Position numbers and translations under genes: made by a program
Part shown: positions 25,817 to 32,926 of the stretch, one piece after another
Numbering within the stretch: the first letter of the stretch is position 1
How the letters are laid out: every line of letters begins with the position of its first letter
Assembly: GCA_046152925.1 (NCBI GenBank)
Contig: JBJXFX010000005.1
Span: forward strand, 1-64,000
DNA from: CAMAUF01 sp046152925
GTDB taxonomy: Bacteria > Chloroflexota > Dehalococcoidia > Tepidiformales > Tepidiformaceae
Direction: 5' to 3'
Length of the DNA: 64,000 bases
The notes under the pieces: model-generated
The model's input: the letters and a program-made list of their open reading frames with translations, nothing else
Told to the model about the DNA's origin: nothing
Database searches by the model: none

Positions 25817-25877
25817 CCCCGCAACAGCTCGGCTGAGCCGGTATCGGGTTGCCCCGCGCTGTGGTCAGATCTCCCTC

Positions 25878-26363
25878 ATGGCAGTCACGCGCAAGGTCTC
25901 CGTCGAACGCAACCGGCTCCGCTTCGCCGCCGCCCACATGGCCACCTTCCACGGCGAGTGTGAGCCCCTTCATGGCCACAATTACGATGTCTCCCTCGAA
26001 GTCGAAGGCGCTCTCACCGAGGACGCCTGGGTCTGGGACTTCGGCGACCTGAAACGGACGATGCGCGGCCTCTGCGAGCAGCTCGACCACAAGTTCCTCC
26101 TCCAACGGCAAAGCACGATGCTCGCGATCGAAGAGCAAGCCGCGCACTGGAGCGTCGCCTTTGGCGACAAGTCCTACCTCTTCCCGAAGGCCGACGTCGC
26201 CGTCCTCCCCATCCCAAATACGACCGCCGAGCAGATCGCGGAGTGGATGGGTGGCTTCGTCATCGCCGAGTTGAAGCGGCTCGGCGCAACGAATATCGTC
26301 CGCGTGACCATCGGCGTCGAAGAGATGCCCGGCCAAGCCGGCTGGTATACTGTGGACGTGTAG
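25878..26363 (+). CDS. queD: 6-pyruvoyl-tetrahydropterin synthase/QueD family protein
   Basis: A 161-residue T-fold enzyme. Zinc ligands H20 (FAAAHM) and H32/H34 (CEPLHGHNY), catalytic Cys28 in CEPLHGHNY, VWDFGDLKRTM (conserved D-F), LDHKFLL, NTTAEQIAEWM and VTIGVEEMPG are all family landmarks. It converts dihydroneopterin triphosphate to 6-carboxy-tetrahydropterin (queuosine route) or pyruvoyl-tetrahydropterin. With no queC, queE or queF in the window the pathway is inferred, so the symbol is tentative. ATG 25878 gives the normal length. Confidence 0.9.
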   Translation: MAVTRKVSVERNRLRFAAAHMATFHGECEPLHGHNYDVSLEVEGALTEDAWVWDFGDLKRTMRGLCEQLDHKFLLQRQSTMLAIEEQAAHWSVAFGDKSYLFPKADVAVLPIPNTTAEQIAEWMGGFVIAELKRLGATNIVRVTIGVEEMPGQAGWYTVDV

Positions 26364-26397
26364 GCCCCTCTCCGAGAAGGCCTGCAAGGGAGGCGGC

Positions 26398-26952
26398 ATG
26401 TCGCTGCAACAGTTCGATTGGGACAAGACCATCAACGAGATCCTCGCGGGCAAGATGGTCTGCCAGGCCTGCGGGGCAATGGGCGACGAGATGGTCGTCG
26501 GCTACACCCGCTCGGCCGACGCTGCCCAGTTCGCCGAGCGCTGCAAGGACTGCACCGATAAGTCAGACTGCGATGCCCGCAAGCTTGTCGTCGTCTGCGA
26601 GCCCTGCGCCCGCATCTACCGCGTCAACGGCCAGCTGATGGACGAAACCGGCATGATGAGCATCCTGATCGACGAATGCCGCCACAACCTCGAAGAGTCC
26701 GTCGACTACCTCGCCAACTTCTGGAAGGAAGACATCGAGGTCGAATACGACGACATGCAGAAGTCCCTCCAAGATGTCGACCCCGAGGTCTTCAAGGAAG
26801 AGGACAGCTGGCGCCTGAAGCTCGAAGAAGAGTACATCGCGCTCCACCGGTGGTTCCGCGAGCGCAGCAAGCCCATCCCCGACCCGGGCTGGCGAAGCCA
26901 ATACGTCGAGGACGTCATCCAGCTCGGCTGCACGACCCTGCTCGGCGAATAG
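26398..26952 (+). CDS. Hypothetical Cys-rich protein, 184 residues
   Basis: Not recognised. The N-terminal 75 residues contain Cys groups MVCQACGAMG, RCKDCTDKSDC and VCEPCARIY, likely a zinc or Fe-S site. The C-terminal half is an acidic helical region (NLEESVDYLANFWKEDIEVEYDDMQ). No signal or membrane segment. ATG 26398 is preceded by GGGAGGCGGC, a strong ribosome site, 34 nt after queD. A TGGTATACT at 26343-26351 inside the end of queD might be a separate extended -10. A bidirectional hairpin follows. Confidence 0.75.
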   Translation: MSLQQFDWDKTINEILAGKMVCQACGAMGDEMVVGYTRSADAAQFAERCKDCTDKSDCDARKLVVVCEPCARIYRVNGQLMDETGMMSILIDECRHNLEESVDYLANFWKEDIEVEYDDMQKSLQDVDPEVFKEEDSWRLKLEEEYIALHRWFRERSKPIPDPGWRSQYVEDVIQLGCTTLLGE

Positions 26953-26989
26953 CGCCGCAACCCCACCCGCGACAGCCACAGAAACGGCG

Positions 26990-27014
26990 ATGCCGGGCCA
27001 TAATGGCCCGGCAT
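26990..27014. terminator. Bidirectional hairpin terminator
   Basis: A perfect 11-bp stem, ATGCCGGGCCA (26990-27000) with TGGCCCGGCAT (27004-27014), around TAA. It lies between the convergent stops at 26952 (+) and 27037 (-). No T-tract on either side. Confidence 0.75.
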
Positions 27015-27036
27015 CCTCGCGTTTCACGCTCCTCCG

Positions 27037-28029
27037 CTATGCGTTGACGTTGATCAACACGCGCCCCTTGATCGTGCCCGTCAGGATCTGCCTCGTCGCG
27101 TCCCCTACACCGGCCAGGCCCGTCTCGTGGGCGATGCTCTCCAGCAGACCCTTCGGCTTCAGGTCCGTCGCCAGCCGCGCCCAGAGCGGCACGCGCGTCG
27201 CGACCGGGATGTTCACCGAGTCGATCCCGAGCAGGTTCACGCCCCGCAGGATGAAGGGAAACACCGCAGTTGGAACCGCCGTGCCGCCGGTCAGGCCCGA
27301 AAGGGCAACCGACCCGCCGTACTTCGTCGTGCGAAGCAGGTAGGCAGTCGTCGTGCCGCCCACCGGGTCCACCGCTCCAGCCCAGCGCTCGCCTTCCAGC
27401 GGGCGGTTGCTCTCCGCGGCGACCTCTTCGCGCGCGAGGATCTCGGTCGCCCCGAGCGCGCGAAGGTAGTCGTGTTCGCTCGCCTTGCCGGTGCTTGCCG
27501 CCACCGTGTGGCCAAGCTGCGCGAGCATCGCCACCGCCGTGCTCCCGACCCCGCCGGTCGCCCCGGTGACGAGCACCGGGCCGCTCGCGGGCGTGACGCC
27601 GTGGTTCTCGAGGGCCTCCACGGACTGGGCAGCGGTAAACCCGGCCGTGCCGATCGCCGCCGCCTCCTTCGTCGTTAGCCCAGCGGGCAGGTGGCAGACC
27701 CATTTCGCCGGCAGCCGCGCCATCTCGGCATAGCCGCCGAAGTGGGAAATGCCGATGTCGTAGCCGATCGCGACAACCTTGTCGCCGGCCTTGAAGCTCG
27801 TGTCCGCTGATGCGCTCACGGTCCCCGCGATGTCGATCCCCGGGATCATCGGGTAGTTCCGCACCACGCGGCCCGTCGCCGAGCAGGCGAGCCCGTCCTT
27901 GTAGTTCACGCCGGACCACTCGACACGGATCGTCACCTCGCCCGGCATCAGCGCCGCCTCATCGAAGTCCGTCACGGCGCCGTTCACGGCGTCGGCCTCT
28001 TTGGTCAAGACATAGGCACGGAAAGACAT
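27037..28029 (-). CDS. acuI: Medium-chain reductase, AcuI/YhdH (acrylyl-CoA reductase) family
   Basis: A 330-residue zinc-independent quinone-oxidoreductase-like MDR protein. VEWSGVNYKDGLACSATG and YPMIPGIDIAGTV form the catalytic domain. VLVTGATGGVGSTAVAMLAQ is the NADPH Rossmann motif, and SALSGLTGG-like VALSGLTGGTAVPT and FILRGVNLLGIDSV are diagnostic of the YhdH/AcuI subgroup. Members reduce acrylyl-CoA to propionyl-CoA. AAGGAG lies 5 nt before ATG 28029. The exact substrate is inferred from the family. Confidence 0.88.
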   Translation of the reverse strand: MSFRAYVLTKEADAVNGAVTDFDEAALMPGEVTIRVEWSGVNYKDGLACSATGRVVRNYPMIPGIDIAGTVSASADTSFKAGDKVVAIGYDIGISHFGGYAEMARLPAKWVCHLPAGLTTKEAAAIGTAGFTAAQSVEALENHGVTPASGPVLVTGATGGVGSTAVAMLAQLGHTVAASTGKASEHDYLRALGATEILAREEVAAESNRPLEGERWAGAVDPVGGTTTAYLLRTTKYGGSVALSGLTGGTAVPTAVFPFILRGVNLLGIDSVNIPVATRVPLWARLATDLKPKGLLESIAHETGLAGVGDATRQILTGTIKGRVLINVNA

Positions 28030-28115
28030 CGGGGCTCCTTCGCCGCCCGGCCGGGAGGCAAGTGAATTCGTTGGCCGCGTAAGCTTAGACGCATCTCTCG
28101 ACCCGGACGATCCAC

Positions 28116-29045
28116 ATGCGCGCCGAAATTGACCCGTCTCGCTTCACCACCCACTTCGCCAGCCCACGCGGCTTCCGCCAGGCATTCGTCCACGAAGGGC
28201 TCGGCGGCGTGCCGCTCCTCCTCGTCCACGGTTGGCCCGAAACGAAGCGCATCTGGTGGCGAAACATCGAAGCGCTCGCCAAGGCCGGCTTCGAGGTCAT
28301 CTGTCCGGACCTCCGCGGGTTCGGCGAAAGCGAGGTCGGCCCCGACGGCCTCCACGACGTGGTCAGCCACAGTCGCGACCTCTACGCCCTCGTCCATGAC
28401 ACCCTGGGCCACGAGCGCGTGGTCGTCTGCGGCGGCGACTTGGGCGGCCCCGTGATCCAGGACCTCTCCCTCCGTTACCCGGGCTTCGTGGACCGCATGG
28501 TCCTGTTCAATAGCCCCGTGCCTTATGACAAGACAACGATGGCTGGGATGAACAGCCGCGCCCCTCGCGAGGCCGCCGACTACTTTCGCCGCCAAGGCAA
28601 CGATGCCGACGCGCTCGCCGCCGAGCTCGCCACGGCCGGCATGCGCGAGCGGTATATCGCGACCTTCTACGCCTCCCGCTTCTGGGCGCACCCCGGCACC
28701 TTCGACGACGAGGCCATCGCGTTTATGACCGCCCCCTTCGGCGACGGCGCCAAACTCCGAGCGAGCTTCGGCGGCTACGAAAGCGCCTACCACGCCTCCG
28801 CCCGCAGCGAAGCCCCGATGGTCGCCACGGTGAAAACGAACCCGACGCACACGCTGATCCTCTTTGGGCCGAGCGACCACGTGCTCTACCCCGAATTCGA
28901 CCGGATGGCAGCCGTCGTCTTCCCCGACCATGTCGGGCCCTTCCTCCTCCGCGATTGCGGCCATTTCGTCCAATGGGAGGCGGCCGACGTGCTCAACGGC
29001 GCCGTCGCCGCATTCTGCGGCGACCTGCTCCGTCCCAAGCGGTAG
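28116..29045 (+). CDS. Alpha/beta hydrolase, epoxide hydrolase/haloacetate dehalogenase type
   Basis: A 309-residue hydrolase. HGWPET (38-43) is the oxyanion-hole motif of epoxide hydrolases and dehalogenases; the nucleophile is Asp108 in VVCGGDLGGPV (G-x-D-x-G-G, not Ser); the catalytic His is near 283 in DCGHFVQWE. An Asp nucleophile indicates epoxide hydrolysis or dehalogenation rather than ester hydrolysis. No halide-binding Trp pair can be assigned by eye, so the two reactions are not separated. Its stop is 3 bp from the convergent DUF1330 gene. Confidence 0.87.
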   Translation: MRAEIDPSRFTTHFASPRGFRQAFVHEGLGGVPLLLVHGWPETKRIWWRNIEALAKAGFEVICPDLRGFGESEVGPDGLHDVVSHSRDLYALVHDTLGHERVVVCGGDLGGPVIQDLSLRYPGFVDRMVLFNSPVPYDKTTMAGMNSRAPREAADYFRRQGNDADALAAELATAGMRERYIATFYASRFWAHPGTFDDEAIAFMTAPFGDGAKLRASFGGYESAYHASARSEAPMVATVKTNPTHTLILFGPSDHVLYPEFDRMAAVVFPDHVGPFLLRDCGHFVQWEAADVLNGAVAAFCGDLLRPKR

Positions 29046-29048
29046 GCC

Positions 29049-29663
29049 TTAGCGCGCCGGGATCCCGTCCACGAGCACGCCAGCCCCGTGCGTCGCGTTC
29101 AGCCGGATCCCTTTGACCGCCGAGTACTCGGGCGAACTGTGCCAGGCCTTGGCCGTCTCCCGGTCGGGGAATTCCAGCACAACGACGCGCACCGCCGGCC
29201 AATCGCCCTCAAGGTGCTCGACCGCCGTCGTAGCGACGCGCGGGATGCACTGGTAGGCGCCCAACGTCGGGCCGGCCTTCTGCTGGTACTCGTTCAGCGC
29301 GTTCTGGTCGTGGATCGCGTCCTGGAAAAAGATGCCGTAGACCGGCTTCGGGTGCCCCCCAGGGATCGGCAGGGTCTCGACGAGGATGCCGCCGCCGCCC
29401 TTCGTCGCAGCGTGGCGCAGCTTCATCACCTCGCCATAGGCCGGCGACTTGTGCCACCCGAGTGCATCTTCCTTGGTCGCGAACTCGAGCATCACGATCC
29501 GGGCGGGCTTCCAGTCGCCCTCGATCGTCTCGATGTTCGCCTCGGTGACGACCTTCGCGGCAGGCTTGAACGGCGCGATCGTCGGCCCGGCCTGCTGTTG
29601 GTAAGCCGCGAGCCCCTCGCGGTCGGTGACGGCGTCCTGGTAGAAGATCGCGTAGACAGACAT
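29049..29663 (-). CDS. Tandem DUF1330 protein
   Basis: 204 residues made of two similar dimeric alpha-beta-barrel (DUF1330) units. Unit one runs SVYAIFYQDAVTDREGLAAY ... EGDWKPARIVMLEF; unit two PVYGIFFQDAIHDQNALNEY ... EGDWPAVRVVVLEF. The unit ends SPAYGEVMKLRHAA and SPEYSAVKGIRLNA align. AAGGAG 6 nt before ATG 29663 fixes this start. The frame stays open upstream to an ATG at 29879, right after the methyltransferase stop, so a 72-residue N-terminal addition is possible. The function of DUF1330 is unknown. Confidence 0.85.
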   Translation of the reverse strand: MSVYAIFYQDAVTDREGLAAYQQQAGPTIAPFKPAAKVVTEANIETIEGDWKPARIVMLEFATKEDALGWHKSPAYGEVMKLRHAATKGGGGILVETLPIPGGHPKPVYGIFFQDAIHDQNALNEYQQKAGPTLGAYQCIPRVATTAVEHLEGDWPAVRVVVLEFPDRETAKAWHSSPEYSAVKGIRLNATHGAGVLVDGIPAR

Positions 29664-29881
29664 GGTCGCTCCTTGGGTTTGGGTTTGCGGTGCGGGCACG
29701 GTAGCGCGAAAGCTGCCCAGTGCCCAGTCAATCGCCTCGGCCTCAGGCCCGGGGTGTGCCTCGGCCCAGGCCAACAGCGCCGCCACGTTCGCCTCGGGGG
29801 AGCCCTGGTCGCTGAACCCACGCGGCGTCCACGGCACGCGCCGGAGGGCCGCGGCGTAGTCGCCCGCTCCCTCGGCCATCG

Positions 29882-30715
29882 CTAGCGCGGCGCCCAGGTG
29901 ACGATCGCGATGTGTCCCGCGTCGAACGAAAGCGCGAACCGGCCATCCTGCTCGACGAGCGACTCCCGGATGAACGCTTGCAAGCGCACATCCTTCGCGC
30001 CGCCTTCTTTCACCCAGGTCTGACGCCGCGCCATCGCGATCACTTGGTCCGGACTTTCAAAGCTCATCGGCTGCCGCGGCACGAGCTGGACTTCGAACAA
30101 TCGCCGTTTCGCCAACAGCAGCGCCAGAAACTCGGGGATCGACGGCAACGCCGCGCGCTCTTCGCCATGGACATGCTTGAACGCCGGGAAAAATGCCGAA
30201 GGCGGTGGCCGGTCCAAATTCACCAGCACGCAGAGCCGCTCGGTCGCCGCTTCCATCGCGTCGAGAAAGGGGCCGATCTCCGCGACATCGTTCCCGACCA
30301 TTGAGATCAGCGAACAGTCCGCACGGACGGCCACCTCAGCGTTCGGCCAACGCGATTGGACCACGCGCACGTTGCTGATTCCGTGCTCATCGAGCCCTTC
30401 GCGGAGGACGCCGATCATGCCGTCGGAGGGCTCGACCGCCGTCACCTGCTTCGCCGCCAGCGCGATCGGCAGGGTATACCGGCCGCCGCCCGCACCGATG
30501 TCCAACCACGTCTCGTCGTGCCGGACCAGCTTCAGGAGCTCGTTGAGGACGGGCTCGTTCGTGCGTCGCGGGTCGGCTTTGAACGCCTGGGCGATCGGGC
30601 CGTAGAAGTCGCCATCGGCCACCTCGCGGACGCGGTTGACCTGCGCGCCGTCTGCGCGCACGCGCTCGCCCCACTCCGCGCATGCCGCGGCGTAATCGGC
30701 CCGTAAGAGGCTCAT
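29882..30715 (-). CDS. Class I SAM-dependent methyltransferase
   Basis: A 277-residue methyltransferase. Motif I is WLDIGAGGGRYTLPIA, followed by VTAVEPSDGMIGVL (acidic residue binding the SAM ribose). An N-terminal helical segment and a C-terminal helical cap without known motifs follow the pattern of small-molecule methyltransferases. The substrate is unknown. The stop is followed after 2 nt by an ATG in frame with the DUF1330 gene, suggesting one transcript. Confidence 0.85.
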   Translation of the reverse strand: MSLLRADYAAACAEWGERVRADGAQVNRVREVADGDFYGPIAQAFKADPRRTNEPVLNELLKLVRHDETWLDIGAGGGRYTLPIALAAKQVTAVEPSDGMIGVLREGLDEHGISNVRVVQSRWPNAEVAVRADCSLISMVGNDVAEIGPFLDAMEAATERLCVLVNLDRPPPSAFFPAFKHVHGEERAALPSIPEFLALLLAKRRLFEVQLVPRQPMSFESPDQVIAMARRQTWVKEGGAKDVRLQAFIRESLVEQDGRFALSFDAGHIAIVTWAPR

Positions 30716-30745
30716 CCTGACGCCACCTCTCCGCCTTCGCCCACC

Positions 30746-30892
30746 CTAGGCCTGGGACTTCTTGCCAAACGGCCACCACTTCCGCATGGGGTTGGGCTTC
30801 GACGCCTCCGGCCCTTCGAACCCGCGCCCGCAACCTTGGCAATAGGCGTAAACGTTCAAGTTCTCCCGCCCGCACCACTGGCACTTCCGCAT
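30746..30892 (-). CDS. 48-residue zinc-ribbon miniprotein
   Basis: A short gene: MRKCQWCGRENLNVYAYC, then QGCGRGFEG, giving C4-x2-C7 and C18-x2-C21, a rubredoxin-like single zinc knuckle, followed by a basic tail ending KWWPFGKKSQA. AGGGAGG sits 7-8 nt before the ATG, one of the best ribosome sites in the region. It lies alone between the methyltransferase and the aldolase-like gene, all on the minus strand. The function is unknown. Confidence 0.75.
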   Translation of the reverse strand: MRKCQWCGRENLNVYAYCQGCGRGFEGPEASKPNPMRKWWPFGKKSQA

Positions 30893-30949
30893 CAGGCAAC
30901 CTCCCTACGTCTCTCCAGTGTACCGCGCCGGCCCACGTTCCCGCTGCCG

Positions 30950-32017
30950 CTACTGAAACTTCCGCGCCGCGAGGATCGGCCATTCGCCGGCCAGCTCCCC
31001 GCCGCGGACAAGGTGATAGCGGTCGTGAAGGTTCAACGTCGTGTCGCCATGACTCGGGAGGATCTCCACCGTGTCCCCCACGCGAAGCCCTTCGATCCCC
31101 GGGCCCACCAGGTGCGCGTGCTCTTCCGAAAGCCCCCGGACGCGGATGCTCCCATCCTTCGAGGCGGGCATCCCGAACTCACCTGTCAACGACTTGAGGC
31201 CCGCATCGCAGACCGCATAGCCCTCGTGGACCGCGACGATCGTCGTCAGCAAGGTCAGGGCGCTGGCAAAACGCCCCGGCAGCACCGATTGGTACCGCCC
31301 ATCCATGAAGACGTACGACCCGGCCTGCACCTCTGTCACCCCCGGCCACGCGGCGGCGGTCTCGAACGTCCCCGTCCCACCTACCGACACGACTTCCGGC
31401 GGCAAGCCGGCTTCGGCCAGGGCCTCGGCATGGCGGCTCACGATCGAGAGGGCGGCGGTCGCCTTCTCGCCCCGCTCCTGTCCGTCCGCCAGCAGGACGG
31501 CGTGCCCCTCATAGCCCACCAGTCCGCGGTAGCTGATTCCGGCGTCCACCAGCGCGCGCGCGAGCCGCACGGTCTCGCCCGCTTCCGTGGTCCCGCAGCG
31601 ATGCATGCCGCTATCGACCTCGACGATCGCCTGTGCACGCTGCCCGCTTCGCCGCATGCCATCGGCCAACCCGGCGATGTTCGCGTCGCTCTCCACCGCG
31701 ACCGTGATATCGACACCCCGCGCCAACAACGCCATCAGACGGTCGATTTTCGGGCGCCCGACCACCTGGTTCGCCATCAGGATCGGCCCGAGCCCCGCGT
31801 CGGCCAGCACTTCCGCTTCGCCGAGCTTCGCCACCGTGATCCCGATGGCCCCCGCCTCAAGCTGGCGGCGTGCGACCTCGGGGGTCTTCGGCGTCTTGAA
31901 ATGAGGCCGCAACCGCGAGAGAAGTGGGGCGAAGTGTGCCGCCATCGTGGCGATGTTGTGCTCCATCGCGTCCAGGTCGAGCAGCAGGCAGGGCGTGTCC
32001 AGGCCGGAGGTGTCCAT
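30950..32017 (-). CDS. PLP-dependent D-threonine aldolase/D-serine dehydratase-like enzyme
   Basis: A 355-residue fold-type III PLP enzyme of the DSD1/low-specificity D-threonine aldolase family. LDTPCLLLDLDAMEHNIATM opens the barrel; RPHFKTPKTPEVA holds the PLP-lysine segment (usual form RPHxKTHK). AGAIGITVAKLGEAEVLADAG, VEVDSGMHRCGTT and VSVGGTGTF are conserved; the C-terminal metal-binding part has LPSHGDTTLNLHD. It cleaves or dehydrates D-hydroxy amino acids. The His of THK is Pro here. ATG 32017 follows a TACACT by 8 nt (leaderless). Confidence 0.87.
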   Translation of the reverse strand: MDTSGLDTPCLLLDLDAMEHNIATMAAHFAPLLSRLRPHFKTPKTPEVARRQLEAGAIGITVAKLGEAEVLADAGLGPILMANQVVGRPKIDRLMALLARGVDITVAVESDANIAGLADGMRRSGQRAQAIVEVDSGMHRCGTTEAGETVRLARALVDAGISYRGLVGYEGHAVLLADGQERGEKATAALSIVSRHAEALAEAGLPPEVVSVGGTGTFETAAAWPGVTEVQAGSYVFMDGRYQSVLPGRFASALTLLTTIVAVHEGYAVCDAGLKSLTGEFGMPASKDGSIRVRGLSEEHAHLVGPGIEGLRVGDTVEILPSHGDTTLNLHDRYHLVRGGELAGEWPILAARKFQ

Positions 32018-32025
32018 GAGGTCGG

Positions 32026-32035
32026 AGTGTAGACT
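32026..32035. promoter_or_regulatory. Back-to-back -10 elements of divergent leaderless genes
   Basis: AGTGTAGACT reads TAGACT on plus (32030-32035, 6 nt before GTG 32042) and TACACT on minus (32031-32026, 8 nt before ATG 32017). They share the TA. Only 24 bp separate the two start codons, so both messages must start at or very near their start codons. Confidence 0.6.
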
Positions 32036-32041
32036 CCCAGG

Positions 32042-32926
32042 GTGCGAGTGTTCTACGTGGGGAGCGACCGGTACCTCGGCTGCGCGCAAAGCATCCTTGA
32101 ATCCGGGCACACAATTGCCGGGCTCCACGCAAATGGCCCCGGCCATCAGAGGGTGGGCGACTTGGCACGCCGGCTCGCGGTCCCTTGGACGACGGGACGC
32201 ATCCCACCCGCGACCTTCCAGGCGCTTCGGGCGGATGGGGTCGACCTCTTCTTCACCGCCGGATTCGGCCACCGGGTGCCGATCGAAGCGGACCCGGAAC
32301 TCCGGGCCGTGAACTTCCACCCCATGCTGCTCCCCGAAGGCAGGGGGCCCGACCCGTACCCTTGGGTCATCCTCGAAGGCCGTCCTGAGACGGGGATCAC
32401 CCTCCACGAAATGACGCCACGCCTGGACGATGGCCCGATCCTTCTTCAGCGGGCCATCCCCGTGCATGAGCGAGAGACGGCGGTCACCCTCGCCCTCAGG
32501 TCCGCCATCGCTGCCCGCGAGGCCACGAGTGAGCTGTTCGCCGGCTTCGAGCGGTACTGGGCAAACCGCCGCCCCCAAGCGGGCGGCTCGTACTGGAAGG
32601 CGCTCACCGCACTCGCCCGCGAAGTCGACTGGGCGCTCCCCGTGTTCGATGTCGACCGGCGCCTTCGCGCCCATGCGGCAGCCGGGGCCTGGACGGTCAT
32701 CTGGGGCCGCCGCGCCGAGCTTCAGCCCGTCGCCTGTTGGACCGAGCGCCACGCCCACCCGGCCGGGACGATCATCAGCGAGCAACACGCCGTCACCTTG
32801 GTCGCGGCCAGCGGCGGTTACCTCGCCGTCCAAATCAAACACGGGCCGCCGCCCTTGCGCAGACTCGCGGGCGGAGCCCGTTGGCGCTTCGCTCAGCTCA
32901 AGGCTGCGACCCGTCCCCGCGGCTAG
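32042..32926 (+). CDS. Formyltransferase family protein
   Basis: A 294-residue protein with the methionyl-tRNA/GAR formyltransferase fold. VNFHPMLLPEGRGPDPYPW contains the catalytic Asn and His, and LDDGPILLQ the Asp, giving the N-H-D triad that moves formyl from 10-formyl-tetrahydrofolate. The N-terminus MRVFYVGSDRYLGCAQS and TAGFGHRVP are typical. The C-terminal ~90 residues resemble an Fmt C-terminal barrel. Not the canonical Fmt length or context, so sugar-amine or amino-acid formylation is possible. Start GTG 32042, probably leaderless. Confidence 0.85.
   Translation: MRVFYVGSDRYLGCAQSILESGHTIAGLHANGPGHQRVGDLARRLAVPWTTGRIPPATFQALRADGVDLFFTAGFGHRVPIEADPELRAVNFHPMLLPEGRGPDPYPWVILEGRPETGITLHEMTPRLDDGPILLQRAIPVHERETAVTLALRSAIAAREATSELFAGFERYWANRRPQAGGSYWKALTALAREVDWALPVFDVDRRLRAHAAAGAWTVIWGRRAELQPVACWTERHAHPAGTIISEQHAVTLVAASGGYLAVQIKHGPPPLRRLAGGARWRFAQLKAATRPRG

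Noticed and set aside
26343..26351. TGGTATACT as a promoter inside queD
   Set aside because: A good extended -10, but it falls on the last codons (WYTVDV-type end), so chance or coding constraint is as likely; mentioned only in the gene entry.
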